Shown here: piece after piece, positions 24,514-35,900 of the stretch
Numbering within the stretch: position 1 is the first letter of the stretch
Layout of the letters: each line of letters starts with the position of its first letter
Assembly: GCF_004798865.1 (NCBI RefSeq)
Contig: NW_025336347.1
Span: 21,389,430 to 21,453,429, forward strand
Reading direction: 5' to 3'
DNA length: 64,000 bases
From: Varanus komodoensis
Taxonomy: Eukaryota > Chordata > Lepidosauria > Squamata > Varanidae
Notes under the pieces: generated by a model
Database searches by the model: none
What the model was told of the DNA's origin: nothing
The model's input: only the letters and a program-made list of their open reading frames with translations
Program-made: the position numbers and the translations under genes

Positions 24514-26769
24514 ATGGCTGAGATCTGGCTACTTGCTTCCTGTGTTTTCCTCTGCCTCACAGCAGCAGGTAAGTCCCACCACCAAGAAAAAAGGTGTGAC
24601 ACCAGTCTGCATACTCTCTTCTCTTTCCTGGCAACTATTTCCCCTTATAAACATGAAATCTTCAAACTGCTTTTTGTGGGGAGGGAACCACTTTTGTTAT
24701 AATTAAATAATAGAAGTGAATAAAACTATACTGTTCTTTCATTAGAGATGTAACTACTGAAATCACAATGCTAAATAAGAGGGGCAGCAGAATATTAATA
24801 GTCACGGTACTTGTTATTGTTCATTTTGCATTCCACCTTCCTTTCTTTTGCAAGGAACCCACAGTGTAGCCCTCCTCCTCTCCATTTTATCCTCACAACA
24901 GCCTTGTGAGGTAGGGAGGCTGAGAGTTTGTGAGCGGCCCAAAGTCAGCCAGTGAGCTTCCTAGCAGAGAGGGGATGCAAAGCTGGGTTGCTCAAGCCCT
25001 AGTCTGCCATTCCAACCACTACACCCCTGTGGCCCTCTTCCTATCCATCTGCCACCCTTTATACATGCCATTTCTCATGTATAAAGAAATACATACAGCA
25101 CAGCCAATGTGCATTAGAGGAGGAAGGGAAAGCTGCAGCGGATGGCGTTGCTGCCCTCTGTGCTTTTTGCTCTGGACCACAGGCATTGGTCGGCCTAGAT
25201 GCAGGCCCCTTGTCTCACAGATATATCCCAAGTATCCTGCAACGATAATGGCCATACAGGGTGATTTTTTTCAAGGGCAACTGCAATGGGAGGGGAAAGG
25301 ATTAATACTCTCTTATCAACATGCCGCAACACCACACCATAATTCTTGCATGGTAAAATGCTTGGGGGGTATGGATCTTCCCATCAGTTTCAGGAGATCT
25401 AAGGCAGGGTGCAAATTAATTTATCTATTTGAAATTATTTGGATGCATCTATGCTTAGCTGGCTTTGCTAGGAATTATTTCTACCTTTGCATACCTTGAC
25501 TTGTCAGCCTAGGCAAAATGTTTTGTAGTTTTTTGTCTTATGAGCCTGGCTGGCAGCTGACATTTTAAGTGCCTTCATGTGACCCTCCTCTGAACAAAGG
25601 ATGGGGGCAGGGAAGGAGCAACAGCAGTGCCCCAATAGCCAGAAGGTGGGGAGCAGATGGCTATCTTTCCCTAGTGAGGGCATATTTTTCTGGCTGACCC
25701 CCCCTTCCTGTATGCCTTACATTTCTTAACACATGAGGGTGAGGGAATCCTTAACGATTATGTGAGGAGAGAAAGAGAAGAACCAACTTTTTAGTGCACA
25801 TGGCTGGCTGGATGTCTGTTGTGTTGTGAATTTGGCTTCCTCTCCCAAATTAAAAAAAACAAATTAATAATTTGTTTTAATTGTAATTTATATATATTAT
25901 ATAATACATATCTCATAAATCATATAAATTGTATATATTTATATGATTTATAAGGCGCTACAATTTACAAATAGGGGACTACAGAACCTCACATCAGCAC
26001 TGGCAACCCCTGCCACCTCTGCTCCTGCCCCACCCTCACCTTGTAGGCCAGGGTATCAGCCTGACTGCCCAGTTAAAGCCAGGAGATGATGCCCTTGACG
26101 AATCCTTTCGTAGCACCCTGCCCTTTTAAAGAGGATCTTGTTGATGGCATGACATTTTACTGAGAGCTGTGGATACAAAAGTGGAATGTTTGAAAGACTC
26201 TCTCCCCTAACATCAGACGCGGTGCTCTGCAAGCAGTGCTCCACCATGAGGCCATGGATAGAGTGCTGGCCCAAAGATCTGATCTGTGGTGCTCCTACCA
26301 ATGAAATGCTCTGCATGGCCCTGAGAGTCTATAAAGGTAAAGAGCCACCCTTGGGTTGTTCCTTTAGCGGAAAAGCTTTGGTTCTCTCAGCCTCATGCCT
26401 CCCTCGGCACACACAGCTTTTTCCTTCCTGGCTTGCATGTGTTTGGTATCATTTCTGTGGAGAAAGGAATATTACTTTGACCTGTTTGTCAGCGCAACAT
26501 GACGGCCACTCAACCCATCAGCTCAGTAGGTGTCTTTAGACTAGCTACTCTCCCTCCGCCTCTGTCCTTCACCGCAGATGAAGGTACAATAGAAAGGTCA
26601 GTAATGGAACACAGTAATGGTGGGGCGGAGACAATTTGTGTGGTACCTTTAACCTTGAATGTTATTTATTTACCCAGAATACATCATATGAGTTGGGCCC
26701 TTGATGCCTGTAAGCCCCTAAACTTGCTGAGTTTGGTATGACCATCCTCTGCAGCTCCAGCTCTGCATT

Positions 26770-26822
<53 letters not shown>

Positions 26823-27708
26823 TTTATTTTTCCATTTGTATGCCTCCAAACTATTCCAACAGGAATCCTTAAGCAGCAACACCTGTTTTTTGGCCACTGA
26901 ATTGGGGCACTTCAGGGAGAAGGGAGAAGGCTGTGAAGAGGACACAGGATAGCTTGTGCCTCGGAGAATATTTTAGAATTCCATGAGTATCAACAAGCAC
27001 TTGGTTGGGGCAATGTGGCAGACATTGTGATCTGGTTGACTTGGACTTCCAAAAGGTTTTTGACAAAGCCCCTCACCAAAGACTCCTGAGCAAACTTAGA
27101 AATCATGGACTGGAGAGGAGGGTCCAGTCAGGAACTATTTGAAGAACAGAAAGCAGAGAGTGAGAATAGATGGTCCTTTCTCCCAACGGAGGAATGTAAC
27201 CAGTGGGGTCCCATAGGGTTCTGCATTAGGATGCGTGCTTTTCAATCTATTCAAAAATGATCTGGAATTAGGAGTAAGCAGTGAATTGGCTAAGTCTGCT
27301 GATGCCACTAAACTTTTTAGGGTGGTTAAAACCAAAAGGGATTGTGAGAAGCTCGAAAGGGATCCCTCCAAATTGGGAGAATGGGCATCCAAATGGCAAA
27401 TGCATTGTTTTTAGTTGAATTATTAACTCTTATTGGTTTAACCTCTTATGGGAATGCAGCAGTATACAAAAATCAAAATAAATAAATAAATAAATAACCT
27501 TTGAAAAATTATGAACATGAACCAAGGTGCCTCTCTTTCCTTGCTCCCTCCCATCACTGCAGATTTTGAGATATGGCAAGAAGTCTTGAGCTGCGCAGCG
27601 GTAGATGATGAAAGGTGCAATGACTGGTACTTTGATGAAGAAAGTGGGAAGATGATTGCCTACTCCTGCTGTTCGGACAAAGACTACTGCAATGAAAGGA
27701 ATTTTTGA
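24514..27708 (+). CDS. Secreted three-finger (Ly6/uPAR-type) protein, gene A
   Basis: Exons 24514-24568, 26217-26336 and 27563-27708, phase-1 introns with GT-AG ends, 106 residues. Exon 1 is a hydrophobic signal peptide (WLLASCVFLCLTAA); cleavage is likely after ADA. The mature chain has ten cysteines in LU order: C-x2-C-x8-C-x6-C-x8-C in exon 2, then two single cysteines, CC and C-N in exon 3 (CCSDKDYCN). It stops four residues after that Asn, so there is no GPI signal and the protein should be secreted. The mature chain is strongly acidic (about -7 by counting residues), mostly from loop III (DDERCNDWYFDEESG). It is the first gene of the array, closest in sequence to gene B. A CR1 copy lies about 100 bp after the stop and no poly(A) signal is evident before it. 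The spacing resembles PATE/SLURP-type proteins. The ligand is unknown. Confidence 0.85.
24815..25040 (-). mobile_element. tRNA-derived/CORE SINE in gene A intron 1
   Basis: Near-complete antisense copy: 'CATTTTATCCTCACAACAGC', 'TTGTGAGGTAGGGAGGCTGA', 'AAGTCAGCCAGTGAGCTTC' and an end 'TTCCAACCACTACACCC' that reads as a tRNA-like 5' part. Confidence 0.75.
26773..26819 (+). repeat. (CT)n microsatellite
   Basis: About 23 uninterrupted CT units in gene A intron 2. Confidence 0.97.
26940..27410 (+). mobile_element. CR1 reverse-transcriptase fragment in gene A intron 2
   Basis: Broken frames read VDLDFQKVFDKAPHQ, then a GV-x-QG-like region and a PDDTK-like block. Truncated at both ends. Confidence 0.7.
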
Positions 27709-27804
27709 GCAGTGGTCTTCAACCTTTCTGTAGCTGCGGACAGGCAAAAACAAAGGAAAACAACCTCAGCAACTGCTGAGGCAGGAATGAAAAGCACCAT
27801 ACAC

Positions 27805-28380
27805 ATAGAAACATAGAAACAGAGCAAGTCAGAAGGGGTCTCCCGGGCCATCTAGTCTGACCCCTGGTTCCAGCCGGCTCCACTCATGATATGCCCACCA
27901 TGTACATGTCCAGCCTATCCTTGAACACCCTCACCGATGGGGCCTCAACGACCTCTCGTGGAAGCCCATTCCACACCCTCGGGGTCCTGACTGTCCGGAA
28001 GTGCTTCCTGGCATCTAAATGGAACCTTGGTTCCCTGAACTTGGCTCTGTTGGAGTGTGTCCTGCCTTCCTCTGCAGGGGAGAACAGGTCTCTACCCATC
28101 TCCGTGTGACACCCCCTCATGTATGTGGTACGGGGGATCACCTGTATGTGGTACAGGGGATCACCAACGGATCCCCTCTGAGTCTCCTCCATGCTGTAAA
28201 GGCCCAGTTCTCTCAGTCTCACCTCATACCCTGCAAACCGGCCACCAACCTTGTGGCCCTACGCTGCACTAACTCTAACCTGGCAATATCCTTCCTGTAA
28301 CGAGGGGCCCAAAAACTGAACACAATACTCCAGTTGCGGGTGCACCAGAGTCGTATAGAGTGGTAATACAGTATTCTGTG
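27805..28380 (-). mobile_element. CR1 3' half, downstream of gene A
   Basis: Minus-strand frames read HLDARKHFRTVRTPRVWNGL and PREVVEAPSVRVFKDRLD, then the 3'UTR ending in ATAGAAACATAGAAACAGAG on the plus strand. Little decay in the 3' half, so it is a young subfamily. It contains a 22-bp tandem duplication at about 28120-28163. Confidence 0.85.
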
Positions 28381-28851
28381 CATTTGTTTCCAAACACAAT
28401 ACCCAAAAAAAAAAAGAAAAAGAAAAAAGAAAGTTCTCCAAAACAACCAGAAATTCCAAAACAACCAGAAATTGAGCAACAAAAAATGCTAACAGAAGAG
28501 CAAAATACCAAAATCAGTGCAGCAAGGCTTCCTGCTCGCTCCCACTGAGTCATCTCCCCCCCCGCCCCGCATGGCGCTGGCGTACCTCCCATGAATGCAA
28601 TGCCAACTGAGCAAGAGGTGGTGCAGCACAGCCACCACCACCCCCCCCGCCAGACTGGCAGGAAATCTCCGGTGGACTGGCACCACTCTGTGGACCGGCG
28701 GATGAAAACCACTGGCCTAGAGGATCAAGTCATGTGGGTCCTTGTTTCGTCTTGCAACTGAAGTGTGTCTCTCTCTCACCTCTTTCTGGAAGAAGACTGG
28801 AAACGACCTAGATTTCCTATAACCCATGCCAGCCCAGACGGTATAGAGAAG

Positions 28852-28884
28852 TTTTGAATGAATGAATGAATGAATGAATGAATG
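28852..28884 (+). repeat. (AATG)n microsatellite
   Basis: About eight AATG units. Confidence 0.95.
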
Positions 28885-29189
28885 CTGAAGGGTATGCCAG
28901 GGATCAAACCAAAGATCTTCTGCATGCAAAACTTGTGCATTGCCACTGAGCTACACCCCACTTCTAGCCTGCCATGCTCACAAACAGGGCAGTTACAGGC
29001 CGGATTATGGCAGAAAGGAGACTCCTAGGTGCTTTAATGATGGCAAGTACGGTAGCAACAGATCCCTGATGCGGTAGATGAGTCAACAAAGTGATCAGGA
29101 CGTGATCCTATGTGTGTGCCCTCCACGACTCTCACATGCACCTACATAGGGCACAGTCCAGCTGTCCTATCTTTAAAACATGCATAGCT

Positions 29190-29310
29190 TAGCTATTGAA
29201 GGAAGTGGTTTAATGTTGACTGGATTGTACACATGTTCTGCTCTGTTACTGTTTCTTATCTGCCCAGAGAACATTAGTTATTAGGCAGATTACAAAGGCA
29301 ATAAACATAC
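29190..29310 (+). mobile_element. L2-like LINE 3' tail
   Basis: 'TATCTGCCCAGAGAACATTA' and 'TTAGGCAGATTACAAAGG', followed by an AATAAAC tail. Confidence 0.5.
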
Positions 29311-29864
29311 AAACAAACAATTTTTGATGCATAGGTACAAATAAAATCACAGGTTCAGAGTCACTGTGTCAGATGTACATTTACTCCACAGGTATTCCAG
29401 CTGGTTTGTGCTTGTGGATGCTGGTATATGCTGGATTATCATGTGCTATTTTTGAAGAAGAACATAAGAAAGCAAGCAAAAGAACAAGAGAAAAGAATAT
29501 AAAAATCTTTGACCTGCCTATGAAACTTACACTGCTAATGTCAACAGAAGGGTGCAAACGGGATGGGACCAAGGGAGGGAAGAAAGACAAAGAGAAGGAT
29601 ATGCACCCGTGCAACCCTGTGTTCTCTGGCTTAGTATGTGTGCACCATGAGGCATTAAAAAGGATATTGTGGGGTTTCAAAAAGTACAGAAAACGACAGA
29701 TCAAAGTGCATTTCCCTGTGAGGAGCAGTGACAACCCCTGAGATTGTTTAGCTTAGCAGAAAAGGGCAAGTAGGAAGAGGCACGAAAGTCGGAGGGCCTC
29801 AGTTTTGCCATGTTTGCTTTTGGGGAAAGTTCTGGTTTGATTTGATCACTTGCTCATCTGTCAG

Positions 29865-29965
29865 GTGGTCCAGGGTATTCACAAAGCGGGAGCTGGGGGT
29901 CAGACTAGATGGCCCAGGAGATCCCTTCTGACTCGCTCTGTTTCTATGTTTCTGTGTTTCATTCA
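29865..29965 (+). mobile_element. CR1 3' terminus
   Basis: 'GGGGGTCAGACTAGATGGCC' and 'CTCTGTTTCTATGTTTCTG' match the end of the copies at 38780-39055 and 27805 (opposite strand). Confidence 0.75.
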
Positions 29966-30049
29966 GCACAATGTTTCACATGCACGTATTGTCTTTGGGT
30001 ACACCTTCTTCGCTGTCCAGCATGACACTGACATATAGTGATCTGGAAT

Positions 30050-30690
30050 GTACTAGCGTGGACAATCTTGACCTTGGTCTCCAATGAAATGCCCTTAAAC
30101 TTGATGACCTTTTCTCATTTCTTCACTGCTGCCCTTCCAGGTCACAATCCACTTCTCAGTTCTTAGCTGCAGTCTCCATTTGAATCAATGATTGAAGCCA
30201 AGCTATGCAAAATCTTTCACAAGTTCAACATCTTCATTGTTGACATTAAAGTGTGCAATTCTTCTGTAGCCATGATTTTGGTTTCCTGGCAGCAGTTCTG
30301 CTTTTGCACTTTCCTTCACTTTCATAAGGGGTCATTTCAGTTCATTGCTGCTTTCTCCCAGTAAGAGGCTATCCTCTGCCAATCTTAAATTATTAATGCA
30401 TCATCTTCCAACTTTCAGTCTTTCCCCTGATCCTAATCTAGCTTTCCTTATTATATGTTCTGTGTACGGATTGAACAGATAGATAAGTCCGATGCTTTCG
30501 TTCACAGGAAACCATTCTGGTTCTCCACACTGTGACCTCACAGTAGCTTCTTGTTCATGATACAGGCAAAGCAACAGAATGAGCAAGTGCTGAGAAATAC
30601 CTATTTCTTTCAGAACCATCCATAGCTTTTTGTGATGAAAATGTCTATACACCCAGTCCACCAGTGACAAACGTCAGTGTTAATAACAAC
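30050..30690 (-). mobile_element. BovB/RTE LINE fragment
   Basis: A minus-strand frame reads HKKLWMVLKEIGI, CLYHEQEATVRSQCGEPEWF and YTEHIIRKARLG, a decayed version of the BovB RT segment (KLWKILKEMGIPDHL, NLYAGQEATVRT). BovB is abundant in squamates. Confidence 0.75.
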
Positions 30691-32146
30691 TCTTACTTAG
30701 AGGGAGCAAACCCAGAAGTACCACTTCAGCCTTGAGTGGCAAGCGAGCACCGGGCAGGACGGAGAGGGGAGGGGAGGGGAGGGCAGGGGAGTGGAGGAGC
30801 AGCAAGTGGTGCCAGTGTGCAACAAAGTCAGAACTAAAAAGTGACTCTGGTGGTAACCTTCCCCCTCCAGCAGCACAGTCAAACCCTGAATCTCCAGCAC
30901 CAGGTCCAACCTCTCCAACTCCAGTTCCATCATCAACCAGTTAATGTTGGGCTTAATGTTAGCTCAAGAAGTGTTAATCTTTAATAATCTTTTTACTATG
31001 TTTTCTATCTTTCTATCTAAACTGTTTTAAGAACTGTACTATATAGCTACACACATACATACAAATTCTCTGTCTTTAGTACCTGTAGTTACTTTGTTAT
31101 TGTATTATTATCATTATTAAAATGGTGCATTATGTTTAAGATATTTTAGTGTATATGGAAGTGTTTCTTAAGTGTTTTATATGCTTTTTATATATGTGAT
31201 CCAACTTAAATACAAAAGTGACCTAAAGACAATCTTAGGAATAGAGTTTGTTCTTAACCCAGGGTACTGCTTTTCACTGAATCAATTCATTAATTAATCT
31301 CAATGCAGTTCATAAGTCCATGATAAAATGCCATAAGACCAATGAATAAAACAGTGGCGAGTTCATACAGTACCTCATTAAAATAATCAGGGACGGTTAG
31401 CAATGCTAACAGTGTGGGAAATGCCCCGGCGTCCTGCGTTGCCATCAGGAGCTCTCCACGTGAGGATCCTGTACATGCCACATGCTGGGTGCCACAACAG
31501 CGAGGGCCTTCTCTTGTATCGCAGTGTTGGGAATGAAAGGGGAGTTGTTCTTGGTCCAGCAGGTTTGGACTCATCAGATTAGAAGTAGGGGCCCTTGGAA
31601 CCGGCATCCCCAGACTCTGAGATGGGAGAAGCAGAAGGTCTCATCTCAAGGCTGTTCTTTCCAGGTATTCATACGGACACTGAGGAGAGCTAGGATCCAC
31701 AACGGCCAGATAGCTGGCTAGCTGTTCATTCCTGATGCCGCATCATGGGATCAAGAGTCATACCAGGCCTGGCTGGGTCTAGGAACTCCCCTCCCTCAGA
31801 TCCCATCAATTTCCATTTCCCATGTTTGCATGCTCCTTCTCCTCCCATTCTGAAAGGTTGAAATGACTTTGTTACTGCAATAAGAGCTCTAAGCTGAAGT
31901 GCACTGGTATTTTTGGCACTTTGACCCCCACCCTTGCCTTTCAGCCTCGCCTACTACTGGAATGCGGCTCCCAAAGCTTCTTCAAAATTGTATTTGGCCC
32001 CTTGCCATGCCTGATCTATTTGTTCTTTTCTAGAGAACTGGAAGTGGCATAACTGAGCTATTGCTGTTCCTAGTATGCATATGCACCACGTTCTATGATA
32101 GAAGAGGTCTCTGCCGGTTCCAAAACCCCCCGAACACTTAGAAGTA

Positions 32147-32739
32147 CCATATTTTTCGCTCTATAAGTCGCACCTGACCATAAGATGCACCTAGTTTTTA
32201 GAGGAGGGATCCATGGAAAGCTTCCTGATAATCACAGGCACATTCCCCATCACTTCCCCGTGGGCTTCATTAAAAGACGGGTTGCCATTTGAAAACACAC
32301 ACCGACCTGTGATTAACAGCTCTCACCTGCAGGGCGTGCCAAGCACGTGCCGGCCAGGTGTGGTGCAGCCAGGCTGGCAGTGTGCCGGCGGTGGTCTTCC
32401 GGGTGGCGCGGCAGTGGCAGGTCTTCCCAGGCAGTGGGGGTGAACAGTTCCCGGGCGGTGGGGGCGAGCAGTCCGTCTCTCCATGCGGCCAGCAGGTTAA
32501 AGCTTGTGGCTCCTCCTCCTCCGCACCGCTCCCCCTGAGTGGCACAGCTCTCACCTGCGCCGGAGGGGGGGCGGAGCAGCACGTGCCGAGCGCGTGCCAG
32601 CCAGGTGGTGCCACGTGGTGCAGGCAGACCAGCAGCGTCCCGGGCGTCGAGCACACACACATTCGCTCTATAAGACACACAGACATTTCCCCTTACTTTT
32701 GAGGGGGAAAAAGTGCGTCTTATAGAGCAAAAAATACGA
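32147..32739. mobile_element. Mariner-like MITE with TA target duplication
   Basis: Terminal inverted repeats of about 28 bp: left CCATATTTTTCGCTCTATAA, right (reverse complement) TCGTATTTTTTGCTCTATAA. The element is flanked by TA at 32145-32146 and 32740-32741. The interior is GC-rich with imperfect internal repeats and a second copy of the terminal motif at about 32660. No transposase. The TA duplication fits Tc1/mariner. Confidence 0.8.
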
Positions 32740-32747
32740 TATATAAG
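32740..32747 (+). promoter_or_regulatory. Putative TATA box of gene B, abutting a MITE
   Basis: TATATAAG, 258 bp before the ATG of gene B. Its first two bases coincide with the right-hand TA target duplication of the MITE at 32147-32739. The transcription start would be near 32772. No transcript data are available. Confidence 0.4.
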
Positions 32748-32997
32748 CAGGGACAGCCAGGCTCCCGAGTGGGTGTGTGGGTGTGTGTTAATATTTTACC
32801 TAGGGTTCAGCTAGTCAAAATGCCAACAGCGACCACATAGTCCATTGTCCAAATTGTTGCTCCACCTTCAGAAAGGAGGCCTGATTTCTCAAGATAATTT
32901 CTAGAATTAGGATAAAAACTAGATTGCCCACAGGAGAGGAATCACTTTCTCCCACTGTGTCTCAAAGGCCATTGTGGCTTCTGCGAGGAGATTGAGC

Positions 32998-35900
32998 ATG
33001 ACTCAGAGCTGGCTATTTGCACCCTGTGTTTTCCTTTGCCTCATAGGAGGAGGTAAGTCCCACCAATGAGACTATTCTATGTACTATCAGTATGCCATTC
33101 CTCACCCACTTTCTCACACACACACCAGAGTGTCATTTCCCCACAGCAGTTGCATCCCTTCCCTGCAAATCCACCGCCCCGGAAAAGCACAGACGGGCAC
33201 CCTGTAGCCTGCAGCCACTCTCCATCAGCGGTCCTGCCCACCTTTCCCCACTGCCCAGCTGGCCAGTCATCAGGTGTGTGGGCCACAGGGGGATAATATG
33301 GTTCCTATGGCAGGGACAACAACTCCTATCAGGGTCTCAGGAGGAGGCAAGTTTAACCTTGTCCCCCTTGATCTGGATCAGCCAAGATAGGTCTTTGAAT
33401 CTGGGCTGAAATGGGCATGTTGGTGGAGAGAGGGGGGCTCTAACTTTGCTCCCCCAGCAATCCCAGGCAGTTTTGGAACAGAGATGTCATCTGCACTGAA
33501 ATTACTAAAGAGCAACAATATAGCCAGTGAGTCCAGGTGTGTTTGAAGGGGGAATACACGCCTGTCTGTTGGGGGGAAGGATGTATGTGAGAGTTAATGA
33601 ATGTGTGAACAACTCTGAGTGTGTGTGTGTGTTTGTGCAAGGTGGAGGGGAAATCCAGCCCTGGCCTCTCCCCTGGCATGCCTGTGTCAAGAGTGAACAA
33701 AGCACCCAAAAAGAGTCTGCTGGGAATGCGCAGTCAAAAGAACACTGGCAGTTTATTCAGACATACAGGAAGCACCTGCTGCACAAAGGTGGACTCTGTA
33801 CAAGATGCTTTTATAACCTACCAGTTCTGTGCAGTTTGGAGGAGGGCTTGGGGCTCAGGTGGCTGATGTGGATCAGGTAGACAGTTTGCTAATAGTACAT
33901 TAGGATAAAACAATGGGGATTTAAGACAACACAAGAACCTTCAGGACAGGCAGGCATTAGCATGTCTGAAGTATGTCCCCAGGAAGGACCCCCCCCCCAA
34001 GAGAGGTGGTGGATCAGTATGCTAAAATCACGTGAGGATAAAACAATAGGGATTGATTGGGGTTAGGACAACACAATACAGAAAGGACTGGTAAACCAGG
34101 AGCATATCTAAGCGGGTTTCTCCACAAGACAGGCAGCAGCATGTCCAAGATCTATGCAGGGAGCAATACTTGCAATTTTAAGTCTAAAGCCACCTTAAGT
34201 CTAAAGCTGTTCATTCTTACAGTGTCAGGCTTTTAGCAACCAGTTTAAGGCAAAACTTTTGCTCTTTTTGTCCTGACACCTGGAAGCAGCAGATAAATCC
34301 TGTTTCTGTATTCCGAAAAGTCAGGAAATTAAACCATTGTATCTTTAAAGAATCGAGAAACTTGTTGCTTTAGTCCGAAGAATGATGGTTTCCTGGCAGC
34401 AGATGCTGTGATCTGCCGAAGGTGTTACTCCGTAAGGCCATGGCTGCCGTGCTTTCCTCTAGGGAAGATGTGTGCTGCCCCAGGGAACAAAATGGTCTGC
34501 AACGCATTGAAAGTCTACAAAGGTAAGGAGTCTGTCCTGAGTCCCATTGGTGTTCCTTTCGCTTCAGCAGGAGGCCTGATTTGCACTTGTGGTGTGGGAA
34601 CGAAAGACTGACTCGGCCTGCCCAAAGCGTTAATAAAGTTGCCGCTGGAGCATCAGCCAACTGATGGCTGAGCACAACCCTTTCTTCCTCAGCCTCGGCT
34701 TATCTGCCACGCTTATTTCCCCCAGTGCTACTGAGTGATGGGGCATTGAGGAAAATCAAACGGGCAACTAGGCCCAGACATCCAGCATTGCTCAAAATGC
34801 TGCCATTGCCTGCCGTGTCCACCCAGCACAGCCCAGTGCCATAGCCAGGGAAATGGGGCAGTGGCACAGAAGGAGACCTAGAAGAGGGCAACTTCAGAAC
34901 TGGGTGCAGCTTCTCTTGGGTTTCCAAAAAGCTTCGGACAAAGTCCTTGTGTAGGTTATTGAGCAAACTGAAGAGTCATGGACAGTGGTAAATTTTGGAG
35001 TACAGGCACTCTCCACGCCAGTTCCCATGGCTACACCTCCAAGGAGAGTCCAAATGCTCAGACCTTTGATGATCCATATCGATTGCGGTGAGCGACGGGG
35101 AGGGTTGCTCACCTACTGCGTAGATTGCTGCGAAACTTAAACAGGGCAGGGTCTTCTGGGAGGGAGGGAGGATTTGTTAGCAGGATGAGCGTCCCTGCTA
35201 TTCAAGATTGCCAGTGCTGCATCTCTGAGAAGCCTGGCCCCGCTCCATCCCGGGAGTCTTCTTGCAAGCTGAGGAGCAGAAAGTCGGTCACGGCATCACC
35301 AGAACATTCTCACAGTGGGGAAAAGCCGAGGGCTCTCCTCTGGATCTGTGTGGGAAACGCAGGTGAAGCACCTGGCTTCTTCAGCAAATTTAGCTCAGGA
35401 GTGGAAGTCTCCATTCAGCATCAAGCTGCTGTCCAGTCTGTCGACACACTTCAGCCAGAGGCACATGAAATGAGAGCCCAAAGCACTTCCATGGCTAAGT
35501 GCACCCGGCATTTCTTGAACAGAAATTGCTGCTGTTCAAAGGAGTCGCGATAGCTGGGGACGGGTGACCTCAGCAAACCATGCCCTCAGCCAAGCTCTGG
35601 GATTTCTAAGTCTTTTCCACCAATAAAATTAGAGACCCAGAGCCTCGCCCTCCCTACCGCCTTCCACAAGGCATCCCCAGGGACAAGACACACTTTCTCC
35701 TTACCTGCTTGCCCAGGTGCAGTAGAGACAGTGGCAACAGCAAGGAGAGCGAGAGAGAACAAATGGGTTTTCAGCCCCATCTGGCCTCTCTTGTGTTTCC
35801 TTGTCCCTGCTGCTGTCCAGCATCAGAATCAGTGGGCTTGGTGGATCCTGAGATGGTTGTTTCCATAGGAAAGATAAGAAAGATTATTTTCCCGGTTGAT

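Noticed and set aside
35125-35553. 142-codon plus-strand frame with cysteine clusters (CQCC, NCCC)
   Set aside because: The cysteine spacing does not fit an LU domain, there are no matching splice sites, and it overlaps gene B intron 2; a better candidate lies on the other strand.
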